Part shown: positions 29,663 through 39,732 of the stretch, one piece after another
Layout: each line of letters starts with the position of its first letter
Position numbering within the stretch: the first letter of the stretch is position 1
DNA from: JACRDG01 sp963760985
GTDB taxonomy: Bacteria > Desulfobacterota > Desulfomonilia > Desulfomonilales > Desulfomonilaceae
Assembly (NCBI GenBank): GCA_963760985.1
Contig: CAVXFM010000010.1
Location: 62,001-126,000 of the forward strand
DNA length: 64,000 nt
Reading direction: 5' to 3'
Position numbers and translations under genes: made by a program
The notes under the pieces: model-generated
What the model saw: only the letters and a program-made list of their open reading frames with translations
What the model was told of the DNA's origin: nothing
The model's database searches: none

Positions 29663-31078
29663 CTACCTCTGCCCGAACGAGCCAGCGAGGAGTTCAGACC
29701 AGGAATCGTCACCCGGTTTGGGCGGGAACGGCACGTACGGGATTGCCTTGAACTTGGTCTCCTGGCTCAGCCCGAACAGGTAGCTGATTTCCCGGGTGAT
29801 GGGGGTGTCTCGGATGTCGATGAGGCTGAGAAGCCGGCCCATGTTCAGGTCCCACCAGTCGCTCTTCAGGCCGGTGAGTTCCGGGACCTTCAGGTGAGAG
29901 CCTTTTTTCACATCCCAGGAATACTCCGCGAACGGCCAGAACTTGTACTTCGCGTACACCAGGCATCCCTTGCTGTACCGCTTCTGGATGGAACTCATCA
30001 TGAGGAATTTCTTTTCGGTAAAGACCTCATCGTCTCCTACCGAGATGTACCCGTCCGAAGTGCCTGTGGAGCTTTCCGATGTTCCCTTTCGGCGATCTTT
30101 CTTGGACGAATACACGTAAAAGATGTTCAATTCTTCGATGCCACCGCCGGTCCCGTAAGAAAAGAACGGACGCACGCTGTATTTGCGGTGACCGCGGGCA
30201 TCGCGATAATAGGAAATGAACGGCCAGAGGAAGTCCATGGTGGTGGTGCACGGCGTGTCTGTACGCATGTACAACGGAAACGGCGCCGCGGTGTAGGAAT
30301 AGTGCTGGGGGGTGCCGGGATACTTCTCGATGTGTTGAAAAAACGGCCAGAGAAAGAACCGGTTCGAATACCGGTTGCCCACAAAGTCTTCGCCGTACAC
30401 AGGCCACACCTTGAGCGCTTGCCTGCCCGGACTCTTCGCATAGGTGATCAGGGGCCACAGGATGCGGATGGTGCGCTCATTGTCATACGTGCTCTCGTAA
30501 TACAACGGAAAGAGCACAAAACGCGTGTCATCAGCGCCGCATCGACGATGAGTGTACCCGTAGAACGGGAAAATACCCCAGTAATTCTGTCCATCATCCG
30601 AGCGTCCCCAGAACGCGGTCAAATACCGGGAATGCCCGTCGTACGGCGGTATCTTGTACCACTGGGTGTCCACCAATGGCGTAAACCGGGTCTTGCTTCG
30701 GAAATAGGACTCCTCCTTGCACCCGAGAGGGTAGAGAAAATCCCAGCGGTCATACAGTCCCGGCACCTTGGAACGGTAGAACAACGGCGGAAGTCCCCAT
30801 CCCTGGCCAATAACCCACATGCGGCTCGGCGCGGTGGGATCCATCTTGCGGATGACCGTATCAGGGTCTATGGCAAACAACGTGGGATGAGAAGGCGTGC
30901 TGAAAAACGCATGCGCACGCCCCGTGATCCCGAGAAACACACCGAGACACAGGGCCGCACATATCAATATGCGGGGCAGCGCTATCCGTGCCTCGCTTGA
31001 TTCGCTCCGCGCGGTCCACGAGCGTTCCCCAGGAGGGTGCCGCTTGGCAAGGTCATTCGACCCGGAGAGAGAGCGCAT
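29663..31078 (-). CDS. unrecognised exported protein, fourth gene of the mla-type operon
   Basis: 471 residues. After a basic leader of about 35 residues comes a hydrophobic signal sequence, RILICAALCLGVFLG, ending near GRAHAFF. The mature part is unusually rich in Trp, Phe, Tyr and Pro, with repeated blocks of the type (I/V)-x-WP-x-(F/I)xY at intervals of about 40-45 residues: GIFPFYGYTH, FVLFPLYYE, RILWPLITY, KVWPVYGEDF, FFLWPFFQH, DFLWPFISYY, SVRPFFSYG, KFWPFAEYSW. This suggests a beta-repeat fold at the cell surface or in the outer membrane. No family is recognised. Its ATG lies 9 bp after the mlaD stop with a GGGGGC site, so it should be translated with the lipid-transport genes. Confidence 0.75.
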   Translation of the reverse strand: MRSLSGSNDLAKRHPPGERSWTARSESSEARIALPRILICAALCLGVFLGITGRAHAFFSTPSHPTLFAIDPDTVIRKMDPTAPSRMWVIGQGWGLPPLFYRSKVPGLYDRWDFLYPLGCKEESYFRSKTRFTPLVDTQWYKIPPYDGHSRYLTAFWGRSDDGQNYWGIFPFYGYTHRRCGADDTRFVLFPLYYESTYDNERTIRILWPLITYAKSPGRQALKVWPVYGEDFVGNRYSNRFFLWPFFQHIEKYPGTPQHYSYTAAPFPLYMRTDTPCTTTMDFLWPFISYYRDARGHRKYSVRPFFSYGTGGGIEELNIFYVYSSKKDRRKGTSESSTGTSDGYISVGDDEVFTEKKFLMMSSIQKRYSKGCLVYAKYKFWPFAEYSWDVKKGSHLKVPELTGLKSDWWDLNMGRLLSLIDIRDTPITREISYLFGLSQETKFKAIPYVPFPPKPGDDSWSELLAGSFGQR

Positions 31079-31087
31079 TTCCGCCCC

Positions 31088-32116
31088 CTACCGGAAGATC
31101 GATCCGAGGATGATGGCCAGAGTGCTGACAGGAGTGGCTTCGGAAACATCCTCCGCAGTCTTGTTCATGTTCCGGATGGCACGCCGTGCCTCAAAATAGA
31201 TCTCCGGATCGTTGATCAAACGCCCCGTGACGCCTGGACCGTTCTGAATTCTATCCGCAAGCCCGCGCACCTGCCGTACCAGTCCCTGCGCCTCCCGATA
31301 CAATTGTTCGTCTTTGACGAGTCTTCCCAGAGTGCCTTTGCCTGTTCGCACGTCCCTGGTCAGGACTTCGATGTCTCTGCTGGATTGGTCAAAGCGCTGA
31401 GCAGTCTTATTGATACTCGTGCTAAAGCGCTCCATATTGTCTACGCCCGCATTCACCTTGGCACGATTGCGATCCACAATCGCGTTGAGATTCTTGAACG
31501 TGTGGTCTGCGTTATCGACGGTTTGGCCGATCTTATCCTTATTGCGTACCAGGAGGTCATTCAAGTTTTTGAATGCTGCGGATGAATTATCCAGGACGGA
31601 ATCCATCTTTTGAAAGCCCTTCCGGTCTATCAGCTGCTTACGCGCACCGCGGGTGAGTTCTTGCAGATCCTGAGCTACCACCCCCGCGCTTTCAAAGACC
31701 TTTTCCGTGTCTGTGGGCTCAAAGACGAGCTTAAGATCCTCTCCGGGCTTGAGTTTGCGCGCGTTGGGCTTGCCCGGCTCGATGTTCACGAACTTGTCTC
31801 CCAGGAGGCCCTTGGTCCTGAGCGAAACACGAGAATCCTCGGGGATGGAGTTCCGGTATGCTTCCTTGATTTCCATGGACACTACCGCCTGGCCGGTATC
31901 GGGGTCGAGGCGGATGTCCTTCACCACGCCCACCTTGATTCCGGCAATCTGTACGGATGCCCCTTTAGGCAAACCCTCCACGGAACGGAAACGCGCCTTG
32001 ACAACGAAGCCCTCGAGTGCGCCGAAGTCCAAAACCCTGAACCAGACGTACCCGAACACCAGGATCGTCACCAGGAAGAACAGTCCCACTTTTGCTTCCA
32101 ATGTCACTTTGTTCAT
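31088..32116 (-). CDS. mlaD: MlaD-type MCE-domain lipid-transport protein
   Basis: The substrate-binding part of an Mla-type phospholipid ABC transporter, anchored in the inner membrane and facing the periplasm. An N-terminal membrane helix (KVGLFFLVTILVFGYVWFR) is followed by the MCE/MlaD domain (about residues 35-115): RFRSVEGLPKGASVQIAGIK, VGVVKDIRLDPDTGQAVVSM, GLLGDKFVNIEPG. A long C-terminal helical part (about 120-330), with repeated Asn/Asp-rich helices (FKNLNDLLVRNKDK, FKNLNAIVDRNRAK), is longer than in E. coli MlaD and resembles other long MCE proteins. ATG 32116, behind GAGGAAGG, is preferred over a TTG at 32146. It lies 16 bp after mlaF. Confidence 0.92.
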   Translation of the reverse strand: MNKVTLEAKVGLFFLVTILVFGYVWFRVLDFGALEGFVVKARFRSVEGLPKGASVQIAGIKVGVVKDIRLDPDTGQAVVSMEIKEAYRNSIPEDSRVSLRTKGLLGDKFVNIEPGKPNARKLKPGEDLKLVFEPTDTEKVFESAGVVAQDLQELTRGARKQLIDRKGFQKMDSVLDNSSAAFKNLNDLLVRNKDKIGQTVDNADHTFKNLNAIVDRNRAKVNAGVDNMERFSTSINKTAQRFDQSSRDIEVLTRDVRTGKGTLGRLVKDEQLYREAQGLVRQVRGLADRIQNGPGVTGRLINDPEIYFEARRAIRNMNKTAEDVSEATPVSTLAIILGSIFR

Positions 32117-32132
32117 TACGGGAATGCCTTCC

Positions 32133-32879
32133 TCAGTCGATGACAATCGGTCCTGTTGCCGATCCGGTGGTAAATTGGCGGATCAGCGGGTCGTCACTGT
32201 GACGAATCTCCTCGGGCGTGCCCTGAACCGCAATTTTTCCCTGGAACAGCATCATGACTTCGTGGGAGACCCTCAGGACTCCGTGGATGTCATGGCTCAC
32301 CAGCACGTAGGTAACTTCCCGTTCCTGGTGCGTCTTCTCGATCAGATCATAGATAACGCCCGCCATGATGGGGTCGAGACCGGTAGTCGGTTCGTCGAAC
32401 AACACCACGTCAGGGTCCAGTGCGAGCGCACGAGCCAAGCCCACTCTCTTGCGCATTCCGCCGGACAATTCACCGGGGAACTTGTCGTCATGTCCGATCA
32501 GTCCCACCTGCCGGAGCTTTTCGTGGACGAGTTCCCGGACCTTCTTCTCAGGCAGCTTCAGGTGCTCTCTGATGGGGAATGCCACATTTTCTCTCACTGA
32601 CAACGAGTCAAAAAGCGCGGCTTCCTGAAACAGCATACCGAAGCGGCGTCGAATACGGTTGAGTTGCTTTGATCTCATTCCCACGATGTTTTCACCGTCG
32701 ATCAAGATCGCTCCCGAGTCCGGGGTTTCCAGCCCAATCATGGTGCGGATCAAAACCGATTTTCCGCCTCCGGACCTTCCGATAATGGTGGTGATCGATC
32801 CCTTGCGGATGTTCAGGTCCACGCCGTTCAGGACCTGTTGTCCGTTAAATTTCTTGTAAACCTGCTCCAATCGGATCAT
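32133..32879 (-). CDS. mlaF: MlaF-type ABC transporter ATPase
   Basis: The ATPase of the Mla-type lipid transporter. About 248 residues. Walker A GRSGGGKS is at residues 34-41, the Q-loop in RRFGMLFQEAALFDSL, the signature motif in FPGELSGGMRKRVGLARAL, Walker B in DVVLFDEPTTGLDPI, and the switch His in VLVSHDIHG. GMRKR after the signature and TTGLDPI are typical of MlaF/MceG. A GTG at 32903 overlaps the stop of mlaE and is a possible alternative start; ATG 32879 has a GGGAT site. Operon order is mlaE-mlaF-mlaD-unknown. Confidence 0.94.
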   Translation of the reverse strand: MIRLEQVYKKFNGQQVLNGVDLNIRKGSITTIIGRSGGGKSVLIRTMIGLETPDSGAILIDGENIVGMRSKQLNRIRRRFGMLFQEAALFDSLSVRENVAFPIREHLKLPEKKVRELVHEKLRQVGLIGHDDKFPGELSGGMRKRVGLARALALDPDVVLFDEPTTGLDPIMAGVIYDLIEKTHQEREVTYVLVSHDIHGVLRVSHEVMMLFQGKIAVQGTPEEIRHSDDPLIRQFTTGSATGPIVID

Positions 32880-32899
32880 TGACCATCCCGATGAAACGC

Positions 32900-33688
32900 T
32901 CACGAAGTTCGGAACATCAGGGTCGTCATCACATAATCCGAGATGAGGACCAGTACCGATGAGGCCACCACGGCCTTTGTCGTGGCTACTCCCACACCGC
33001 GCACGCCGCCGGTGGCGTAAAACCCTCGGTACGAAGCGATCACCGCCATGATCAGCCCGAATACCGAAGCCTTGATCAGCCCTTGAATGACGTCCTCCGG
33101 GCCCAAATAGTAGCGCACCGAGTTCATGAACATTCCGCCGTCAACACCGAGATACGACGTCGCAACCACGTACCCGCCCACCATGCCGGACAGCGAGAAA
33201 ATCGCGGCCAGCAACGGCAAGACCACTGTGGCAGCAACGATGCGAGGAACCACCAAGTACTGGATAGGCTCCACCGCCATGCTGGAAAGCGCATCGACCT
33301 GCTGGGAACTCCTCATCATCCCAAGCTCCGCAGTCATGGCTGAGCCTACGCGACCAATGACCATCAGCGCAGTGATCACCGGTCCCAGTTCCCGAGTCAG
33401 ACCCAAAGCCACCATCGCTCCCACCATGGACTCCGCTCCATAGCGGTGCATCGCGTTGTATCCCTGCAACGCGCTCACCATGCCCGTGAACGCGCCCGTA
33501 AAAATGATCAGCAAAACCGACTGGGTTCCCGCGAAGTCGAACTGGCGGAAGAACTCTGCCACGCGGAACGGCGGACGCACCAACCAGACAAGGCTTCGTC
33601 CGAGAAGGAGGATGATTCGCCCTAATTCTTCGAGAAAAGAGCCGATCGCCCGCAATAGGCCGGTCAGCATTGAGGCAAGAAAGGCCAC
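32900..33688 (-). CDS. mlaE: MlaE-type lipid ABC transporter permease
   Basis: The permease of the Mla-type system in the inner membrane. 262 residues with five to six spans. Family motifs: SVLLIIFTGAFTGMVSALQG, LGLTRELGPVITALMVIGRVGSAMTAELG (coupling helix), and MAVEPIQYLVVPRIVA. The C-terminal part ends in a span with VGVATTKAVVASSVLVLISDYV. First gene of the leftward operon; the promoter should lie in the AT-rich stretch upstream. No mlaA, mlaB or mlaC genes are in the window. Confidence 0.94.
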   Translation of the reverse strand: MAFLASMLTGLLRAIGSFLEELGRIILLLGRSLVWLVRPPFRVAEFFRQFDFAGTQSVLLIIFTGAFTGMVSALQGYNAMHRYGAESMVGAMVALGLTRELGPVITALMVIGRVGSAMTAELGMMRSSQQVDALSSMAVEPIQYLVVPRIVAATVVLPLLAAIFSLSGMVGGYVVATSYLGVDGGMFMNSVRYYLGPEDVIQGLIKASVFGLIMAVIASYRGFYATGGVRGVGVATTKAVVASSVLVLISDYVMTTLMFRTS

Positions 33689-34140
33689 AATCCGCTCCGT
33701 ACCGTTCCTTATTTCAAAGGTCTTCCCGGAACACCGGCAGGTTCCAGAGCTAGTCTGGAAGCTCTGCGATCGTCGTCCGCCCGAAGCCGTCAGAAAAAGA
33801 CGGGATCCGGGGGTGCAACCGGAGACCGGAACTAATCAAGAATCATCATGAACCATGCCTTGAGGTCGCAGCCCGCAGGCGAACCTATTCTATTTCAAAG
33901 TTTCAAAGGATGTCAATATCTTTGAGATAAAAGTATTTATTTATGTTATTTATCAGTATATTACCATAGTATCAGGCGATAATTCAGTTTTACATGTAGA
34001 ATATCCCTCACTTGCCCCCCTCGCCAACCCCGCCATCGCAAGGAACAAAGCCATTGCAGAGTTTGGTGCGGGATGATATGGTGAGGGCATCAAGAGTCAA
34101 TTATATTAATCATTTCAAATATATGACTAAGGAGTCTTTT
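33689..34140. other. AT-rich divergent promoter region between mlaE and dnaE
   Basis: A clearly AT-rich stretch at about 33885-34000 stands out from its GC-richer surroundings and probably contains promoters for both the mla operon and dnaE. I cannot point to a single convincing -35/-10 pair. A frame running into dnaE from 34012 lacks a ribosome site. Confidence 0.5.
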
Positions 34141-37100
34141 ATGCCTTCGGCCGATTTTGTGCATCTTCATCTTCACAGCCAATACTCTCTCCTGGATGGC
34201 GCGATCCGGATTCCCGACCTCATCGCGCGAGCCAAAGAGTACAAAATGCCCACGGTCGCGATCACCGATCACGGGAACCTGTTCGGCGCGATGGAATTCT
34301 ACGGCCAGGTTCAGGCAGGCGGGATAAAGCCCATCGTGGGCTGCGAGGTGTATGTGGCTCCCCGCTCGCGTCATGACCGCGCAGCGAGAGTGGGGCAGGT
34401 CACGTCGAATCACCTCGTGCTCCTGTGTGAAAACGAGAAAGGGTACCGCAACCTGTGCAAGCTGGTCACCAAAGGATTTCAGGAGGGCTTCTATTACAAG
34501 CCGCGCATCGATCGGGAACTCCTGGAACAATACCATGAGGGGCTGGTGTGTCTCAGCGGATGCCTGTCCGGCGAAGTCCCCTCCCTGCTGCTCGGAGGCA
34601 ACGAGCAGGCCGCGCGGGAAACGGCCGAGTGGTATCGTGAGCTGTTCACCCCGGAGCGCTACTATCTGGAACTCCAGGAAAACGGGCTCTCCGAGCAGCG
34701 CGTCGCAAACGCGGCCCTGGTCGATCTGGCTTCCAAGTTGGATCTTCAGGTGGTGGCCACCAATGATTGCCACTACCTGGACAAGGCAGATCACCGTGCG
34801 CACGAGATCCTCCTGTGCATTCAGACTCAGAAGAAGTTCGACGACCCTGACAGGATGGCATTCGATTCGGCAGAGTTCTATTTCAAATCGCCGGAACAGA
34901 TGGCTCACGATTTCAGGAGCTTTCCCGAGGCCATCAAGAACACGCGGGTCATTGCGGATCGCTGTTCGCTCATGCTGGAATTCGGCAACATACATATGCC
35001 CCGCTTCGATCTGGGAACCGGCGAAACACTGCGGGAACGCTTCGAAAAAGACGCGTGGGTGGGCTTTCGCACGCGCATCGACAAGATGCGGGAACGCGGT
35101 GAGATGGATGACGCGAAGGAACAAGCCTACACGGAGCGGCTGCGCACCGAGATCCATTTGATCCAGGAAATGGGTTTCTCCGGGTATTTTCTCATCGTCG
35201 CGGACTTCATCACGTTTGCCAAGAAGAACGGGGTTCCTGTGGGGCCGGGCCGAGGATCTGCAGCGGGTTCGTTGGCCGCATACGCCCTCGCAATCACAGA
35301 CATAGACCCGATCCGGTACGATCTGCTGTTTGAGCGCTTCCTGAACCCCGAACGCAAGAGCATGCCTGATATTGACGTGGACTTCTGCATGCAAGGCCGG
35401 GAACGCGTGATCGAGTACGTGTCCTCCAAATACGGCAAGGACAACGTGGCGCAGATCATCACATTCGGCCGTATGCAGGCCAAAGCCGTGGTAAGGGACG
35501 TGGCCCGGGTCCTCGGGTTCAGCTACGCGGATGCGGACCGCATTGCCAAACTCATACCCGAACGACTGCACATCAGTTTGGACAAGGCGGTCAAGGAAGA
35601 GCCGCGGCTCAAGGAGCTGATGGACAAAGATCCCGCGATTGCGGACTTGATCACCACCGGCCGTGCGCTGGAGGGACTCACCCGCCATGCGTCGACCCAC
35701 GCCGCGGGGATCGTGATCTCGGACAAGCCGCTTGTGGAGCACCTGCCGCTGTATGTAGGGAACAACGGAGAAACGGTCACCCAGTTCGACATGACGTGGG
35801 TGGAGAAGATCGGCCTGGTGAAGTTTGACTTTCTCGGGCTCAAGACGCTCACGGTCATCGATCTCGCACTCAAACTGATCGAGGAATCCCGCGGACTCAA
35901 GCTCGACATGACCGCGCTTCCTGAGGACGACGAGAAAACCTTTGAAGCGCTTTCACGGGGTGACACGCTCGCGGTGTTCCAGCTTGAATCTTCAGGCATG
36001 CGGGACATATTGACCAAGTTCAAGCCTTCGGTCTTCGAGGATCTCATCGCGATCCTTGCCCTGTATCGGCCCGGCCCCCTGGAATCCGGCATGGTGGATG
36101 ACTTTATCAACCGCAAGCACGGACGGACCCCCATCGAATATCCCTTGCCCGAACTCGAACCCATTCTCAAGGAGACGCACGGAGTCATCGTATACCAGGA
36201 GCAGGTGATGAACATCGCCAGGGCCCTGGCGGGGTATTCCCTGGGGGATGCAGACCTGCTGCGTCGTGCCATGGGCAAGAAAAAGCCCGAGCAGATGGCC
36301 GAGCAGAAGAGTCGGTTCGAAAAAGGTGCGGCCAAGAACAAGATAGATCCGCAAAAGGCAACCTATATCTTTGAGCTTATGGAAAAGTTCGCGGGGTATG
36401 GTTTCAACAAATCCCATTCTGCCGCGTATGCCATGGTGACGTACCAGACTGCGTACCTGAAAACGCATTACACCGCGGAGTTCATGGCCGCGCAGCTGAG
36501 TTGTGACGCGGGAAACACGGATAAGATCACGGTGTATATTTCCGCGTGCCGCGATGCGGGCATCGAGGTGTTGCCTCCGCACGTGAACGAGTCCATCCAC
36601 GATTTCCACGTGAAAGACGGCAAGATCATCTTCGGCCTGGGTGCGGTGAAAAACGTGGGAGAGGGAGCGATCCTGTCGATTCTGGAAGCCCGCGACAAGG
36701 GCGGCCCCTTCTGCACGCTCCAAGATTTTGCCGCGACGCTGCGACCTGCGCAAGGTGAACAAGAAGGTGATCGAAAGCCTGATCCGGTGCGGTGCGTTCG
36801 ACGGTATGGGCTCCACGAGGCGGGCCCTCGCCGATGCACTGGATAGCGTCCTGGAACAGGCTGCGAGCTTCCAGAAAGAGCAGGCCCTTGGCCAGTTCAA
36901 TCTGTTCGCCACGCTGTGTGAGTCGGGCAAGCCGGGAAACCTCACCGACGTGCCCATTCCTGAATTGCCTGAATGGGACGACCTGACAAAGCTCCAGCAC
37001 GAAAAAGAGATGATGGGGTTTTACGTGACCGGTCACCCCTTGATGAACTATAGCGACGTAATCCAGAAATACACCAATGCCACTGCTGCCAACCTCGGGG

Positions 37101-37609
37101 ACTATCCCCCGCAGTCCCAGGTCAAGATGGCCGGCCTCGTCCAGAAGGTGAAGGAGATCAACACCAAGAAGGGCGATCGCATGGCGTTTTTCGGGCTGGA
37201 AGACCTGACCGGGTCCGTGGAGGTGACCGTATTCTCAGACCTGTACCTCCAGTATCGCGACCTGCTCAAGTCCGGCGACCCGCTCGTCATTTCCGGCCTG
37301 CGGGAGGGCGAAAAGGATGCGCCCAAAATACTCGCGCAGGAGATCTGCCGGATCGATGAAGCCACCCAGCGGTTCAGCAAGGGTATTGAGATCAGGATCT
37401 CCGCAAGGGGTGCAGACCCCAATCAGATCCTGGACCTCAAGCGCATCCTCCTCCGAAACCGCGGCCGGCTCCCTGTGAGGCTGCGGGTGGTCATCCCGAA
37501 CCGCTCCGAGACGGTCATCAAACTGTCCTCCATCTCCTGCGACGCTTCGGAAGACCTGATCGAGTCCGTCAACCATACCTTTGGCGACCGCGCAGTGAAC
37601 TTCGTGTGA
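34141..37609 (+). CDS. dnaE: DNA polymerase III alpha subunit, one apparent frameshift
   Basis: The catalytic subunit of the replicative polymerase. About 1155 residues when joined, the normal DnaE length. The PHP domain begins FVHLHLHSQYSLLDGAIR (residue 6 on) and has TDHGNLFGAMEFY. The polymerase core shows PVGPGRGSAAGSLAAYALAI and the catalytic Asp pair in MPDIDVDFCMQGRERVIEY (about 409-413), then QIITFGRMQAKAVVRDVARV and YGFNKSHSAAYAMVTYQTAY. The C-terminal part includes the helix-hairpin-helix region and an OB-fold (VKMAGLVQKVKEINTKKGDR, FFGLEDLTGSVEVTVF). The frame changes near 36735-36740; removing one A joins LQDFAA to RCDLRKVNKKVIESL. AAGGAG precedes ATG 34141. Confidence 0.96.
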
Positions 37610-37668
37610 GGGGAGAGAAGCGGAAGTGCAGGGTGAGAGCTGGGGAAAGAGTTTTTGGGGGAGTTGAC

Positions 37669-37705
37669 GGGGGAGGGACCCTTTTGAAAAAGGGTCGCCT
37701 CCCCC
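37669..37705 (+). terminator. hairpin downstream of dnaE
   Basis: GGGGGAGG-ACCCTTTT pairs with AAAAGGGT-CCTCCCCC around a 2-3-base loop, about 60 bp after the dnaE stop. The T-rich stretch next to it is short. It probably ends or stabilises the dnaE mRNA and marks the left edge of the accessory island. Confidence 0.55.
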
Positions 37706-37756
37706 GCGCCCCCTCCTCCTAAAACTTTTTGAAAATTGGGCACCTAAACGGGAATC

Positions 37757-37984
37757 ATGAAAACACGTTTTGCCGTGTGCATTGACAACTCGGAGTGCCC
37801 TGGCTCTTTGGAGGTCCACAAGATTTGTCGTGTGGTTCCGGACAAAGATGCAGAGCGGGATGGAGACTTACGCATCATTGACGCAAGTGGGGAAGACTAC
37901 CTGTATCCCCGCAGATATTTTGTGGCGATTGACTTGCCGCAGGAGACAGAGCGCGTCCTGACGGAGTCTTTTGATAGGACTTAG
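37757..37984 (+). CDS. conserved small protein of unknown function
   Basis: 75 residues: starts MKTRFAVCIDNSECPGSLE, then HKICRVVPDKDAERDGDL, and ends with DASGEDYLYPRRYFVAIDLP. I recognise this as a widespread family of short uncharacterised proteins often found among toxin-antitoxin or accessory genes; no function is known to me. It directly precedes the SIR2-like gene (93 bp) and may share its transcript. Confidence 0.65.
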   Translation: MKTRFAVCIDNSECPGSLEVHKICRVVPDKDAERDGDLRIIDASGEDYLYPRRYFVAIDLPQETERVLTESFDRT

Positions 37985-38077
37985 GGCTTATTGGACATCT
38001 TGCTCAGTTGTCAGATGGCAGCGCAAGTGCGGTATGGCGTCCGCTGGATCCTACGAATGTATGGTCGGGAGGCATCA

Positions 38078-39290
38078 ATGAGTTCGCAGAAGAAAAGAAC
38101 TGTCGCCATGATCACCGGTGCTGGTGTGTCAATATCTTTCGGATTTCCTTCAACCCTGGGCTTCACCGACCTCGTAGCGTCTTCTCTTCGCCGCTACCAC
38201 AGTGAAGCGCCAGAGGCGGTATCGTTGTACGAAGATATTGTCACAAGCTTGAGGGGCTATTTAGTGCGCCCAGGAATCGTCACTTTCGAGGACATATATC
38301 AATCCATTCAAGATGTCAGAACCATCCAATCCATCCCCAAGGACTCCCGAGCTTTCGATGCGTTTCGGCCCCGTGTTGGAGCCACTCACGTTCTATGTGG
38401 CCATCTTTCTCACTATCCCGCCTATGCAGGACAAGAACTTCAAGATCTGTATATCGGTAATATATTAGATTCGTTTCTCCAGGCCTTGCCAACTGTTTCT
38501 GGAACCAGCGCACTTGCTGCGGCACTGCAGCACATAGAAGAGGAGTTCTTAGTTTGGTCATTCACGCTTAATTACGACAACCTCATAAGTGATGTGTGGG
38601 AAGATTTCATTTCCGGCTTTGCCGCTGGAAACGCACCGAGGTCTTTCCGTCCCAATCTTCTCTTGGGTGCCCTGGAGTCCGGGCAGCCGATACATAACCA
38701 TCTCCATGGATCGCTGAAGTGGGGTTTTCCTCTTGGCAGGCCTGGAAACGCTTTCGAGCTTCACGAGTTCGATAGCCCAGGAGAAGGAGTCAGGCATTCC
38801 AAGTCAAGGCCTTCAGCGAGACCTGCTCAAAGAGGTGAGACTCTTCCTCAAAGCCCCATCATAACAGGACTTGACAAAACAGAACTCGTGTTCCGGCAGC
38901 CGTTCTTTACGAATTTCTTGGCATTCTTTAGGTCCTTGGGCTTGTGCTCGGACGTTCTCGTCTGTGGGTATGGTTTTTCCGATCGTCACGTCAACATGGG
39001 TATAGAACAATGCCGCCGGTATCGTCCGGATGTGGGCACCTATATCGTTGACATAGACACCTGCAATCATCCTTCGTCCTACTCTCGAAAGGCTAACGCC
39101 GGATGCTTGGCACGCCCTCTTGCCTGGTGATGACAGGCAGGCTACCCAAGTGGACAGCTTTCCCGGATGGTGGAAGGTTCCCGGCATTTCGGAGAACGGT
39201 TTTGATACGGGGCCGATTTTTCTCTGGTTGCATGGATTCAAAACCTTTTGCGAGGCCATCGTGAATCACGGACTTCCCAAGCCCGCGTAG
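38078..39290 (+). CDS. SIR2-like (SIR2_2-type) protein, possible defence NADase, one apparent frameshift
   Basis: About 404 residues when joined. SIR2-fold NAD-binding motifs: VAMITGAGVSISFGFPSTLGF at the start, WSFTLNYDNLISDVWED, HNHLHGSLKWGF with the conserved HGS, and DVLVCGYGFSDRHVN. This pattern belongs to the divergent SIR2_2 group used as NAD+-cleaving effectors in several phage-defence systems; that role here is inferred. ATG 38078 follows GGGAGGCATCA. The first frame would stop at 39130, but a frame change near 39060-39086 continues into ERLTPDAWHALLPGDD and GFDTGPIFLWLHGFK to a stop at 39288-39290. That stop is contributed by the first bases of repeat R1. No second effector domain is seen. 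Confidence 0.75.
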
Positions 39291-39424
39291 GATGCGGTGA
39301 CCGAAGGGAACCGCATCGGTCGCGTCATTTCCCCTTTGAGGGGGCCCCCTCATTGCCCCGTGCCGTGAGGGCAAGAACGGTCTCGGCACCCCTCCTGCTT
39401 CGCACTCGCGAGCATCGCAGCCAC
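39287..39424 (+). repeat. island repeat R, copy 1
   Basis: It starts GTAGGATGCGGTGACC and contains the hairpin GATGCGGT / ACCGCATC, the block CGGTCGCGTCATTTCC, CCCCTTTGAGGGG, and CGGTCTCGGCACCC. Copies R2-R4 lie at 40211, 40925 and 41709, all in the same orientation and each just after a gene or module. No copy was noticed elsewhere in the window. R1 begins inside the SIR2 stop codon, and its right end is the most diverged. Confidence 0.8.
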
Positions 39425-39465
39425 AGGCCCGCCCCAAGTTCCCTGTAGGCCCGCAAAGTGGTCTC

Positions 39466-39609
39466 ATACCGGTTCGCGTTCAAACGAGTAAGATCGTAGG
39501 GCTGGGGGTCTCATGAGCGAAGTGATGAGACGGCTTTGCGTCGTCCGTAGCGAATGAGATCCCTAGCCTGCACCCTGCACTGAGTTATAAATCGAAGGCG
39601 AATCGTTAT
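39466..39609. repeat. palindromic MITE-like element, family A copy 4
   Basis: The outer arms ATACCGGTTCGCGTTCAAA and, at the right, the complement of ATAACGATTCGCCTTCGA enclose an inner stem (GGGCTGGGGGTCTCAT / ATGAGATCCCTAGCC) around GAGACGGCTTTGCGTCGTC. It lies between repeat R1 and the hicBA genes. Confidence 0.65.
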
Positions 39610-39732
39610 GAGACGCTGTCCACGATGATACCGCGCTGAAGACCTGTGATTTCCCCGTGTCCGATTCATGGCAAACGATGATTGAAACCTTTGGCGCGCG
39701 CGTATATGATGAGCTCAGGGAGTGACTCTGCC

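Noticed and set aside
34090..35742. A 550-codon open frame antisense to dnaE
   Set aside because: It mirrors the codon bias of dnaE, has no protein-like composition and no ribosome site, and dnaE on the other strand is beyond doubt.
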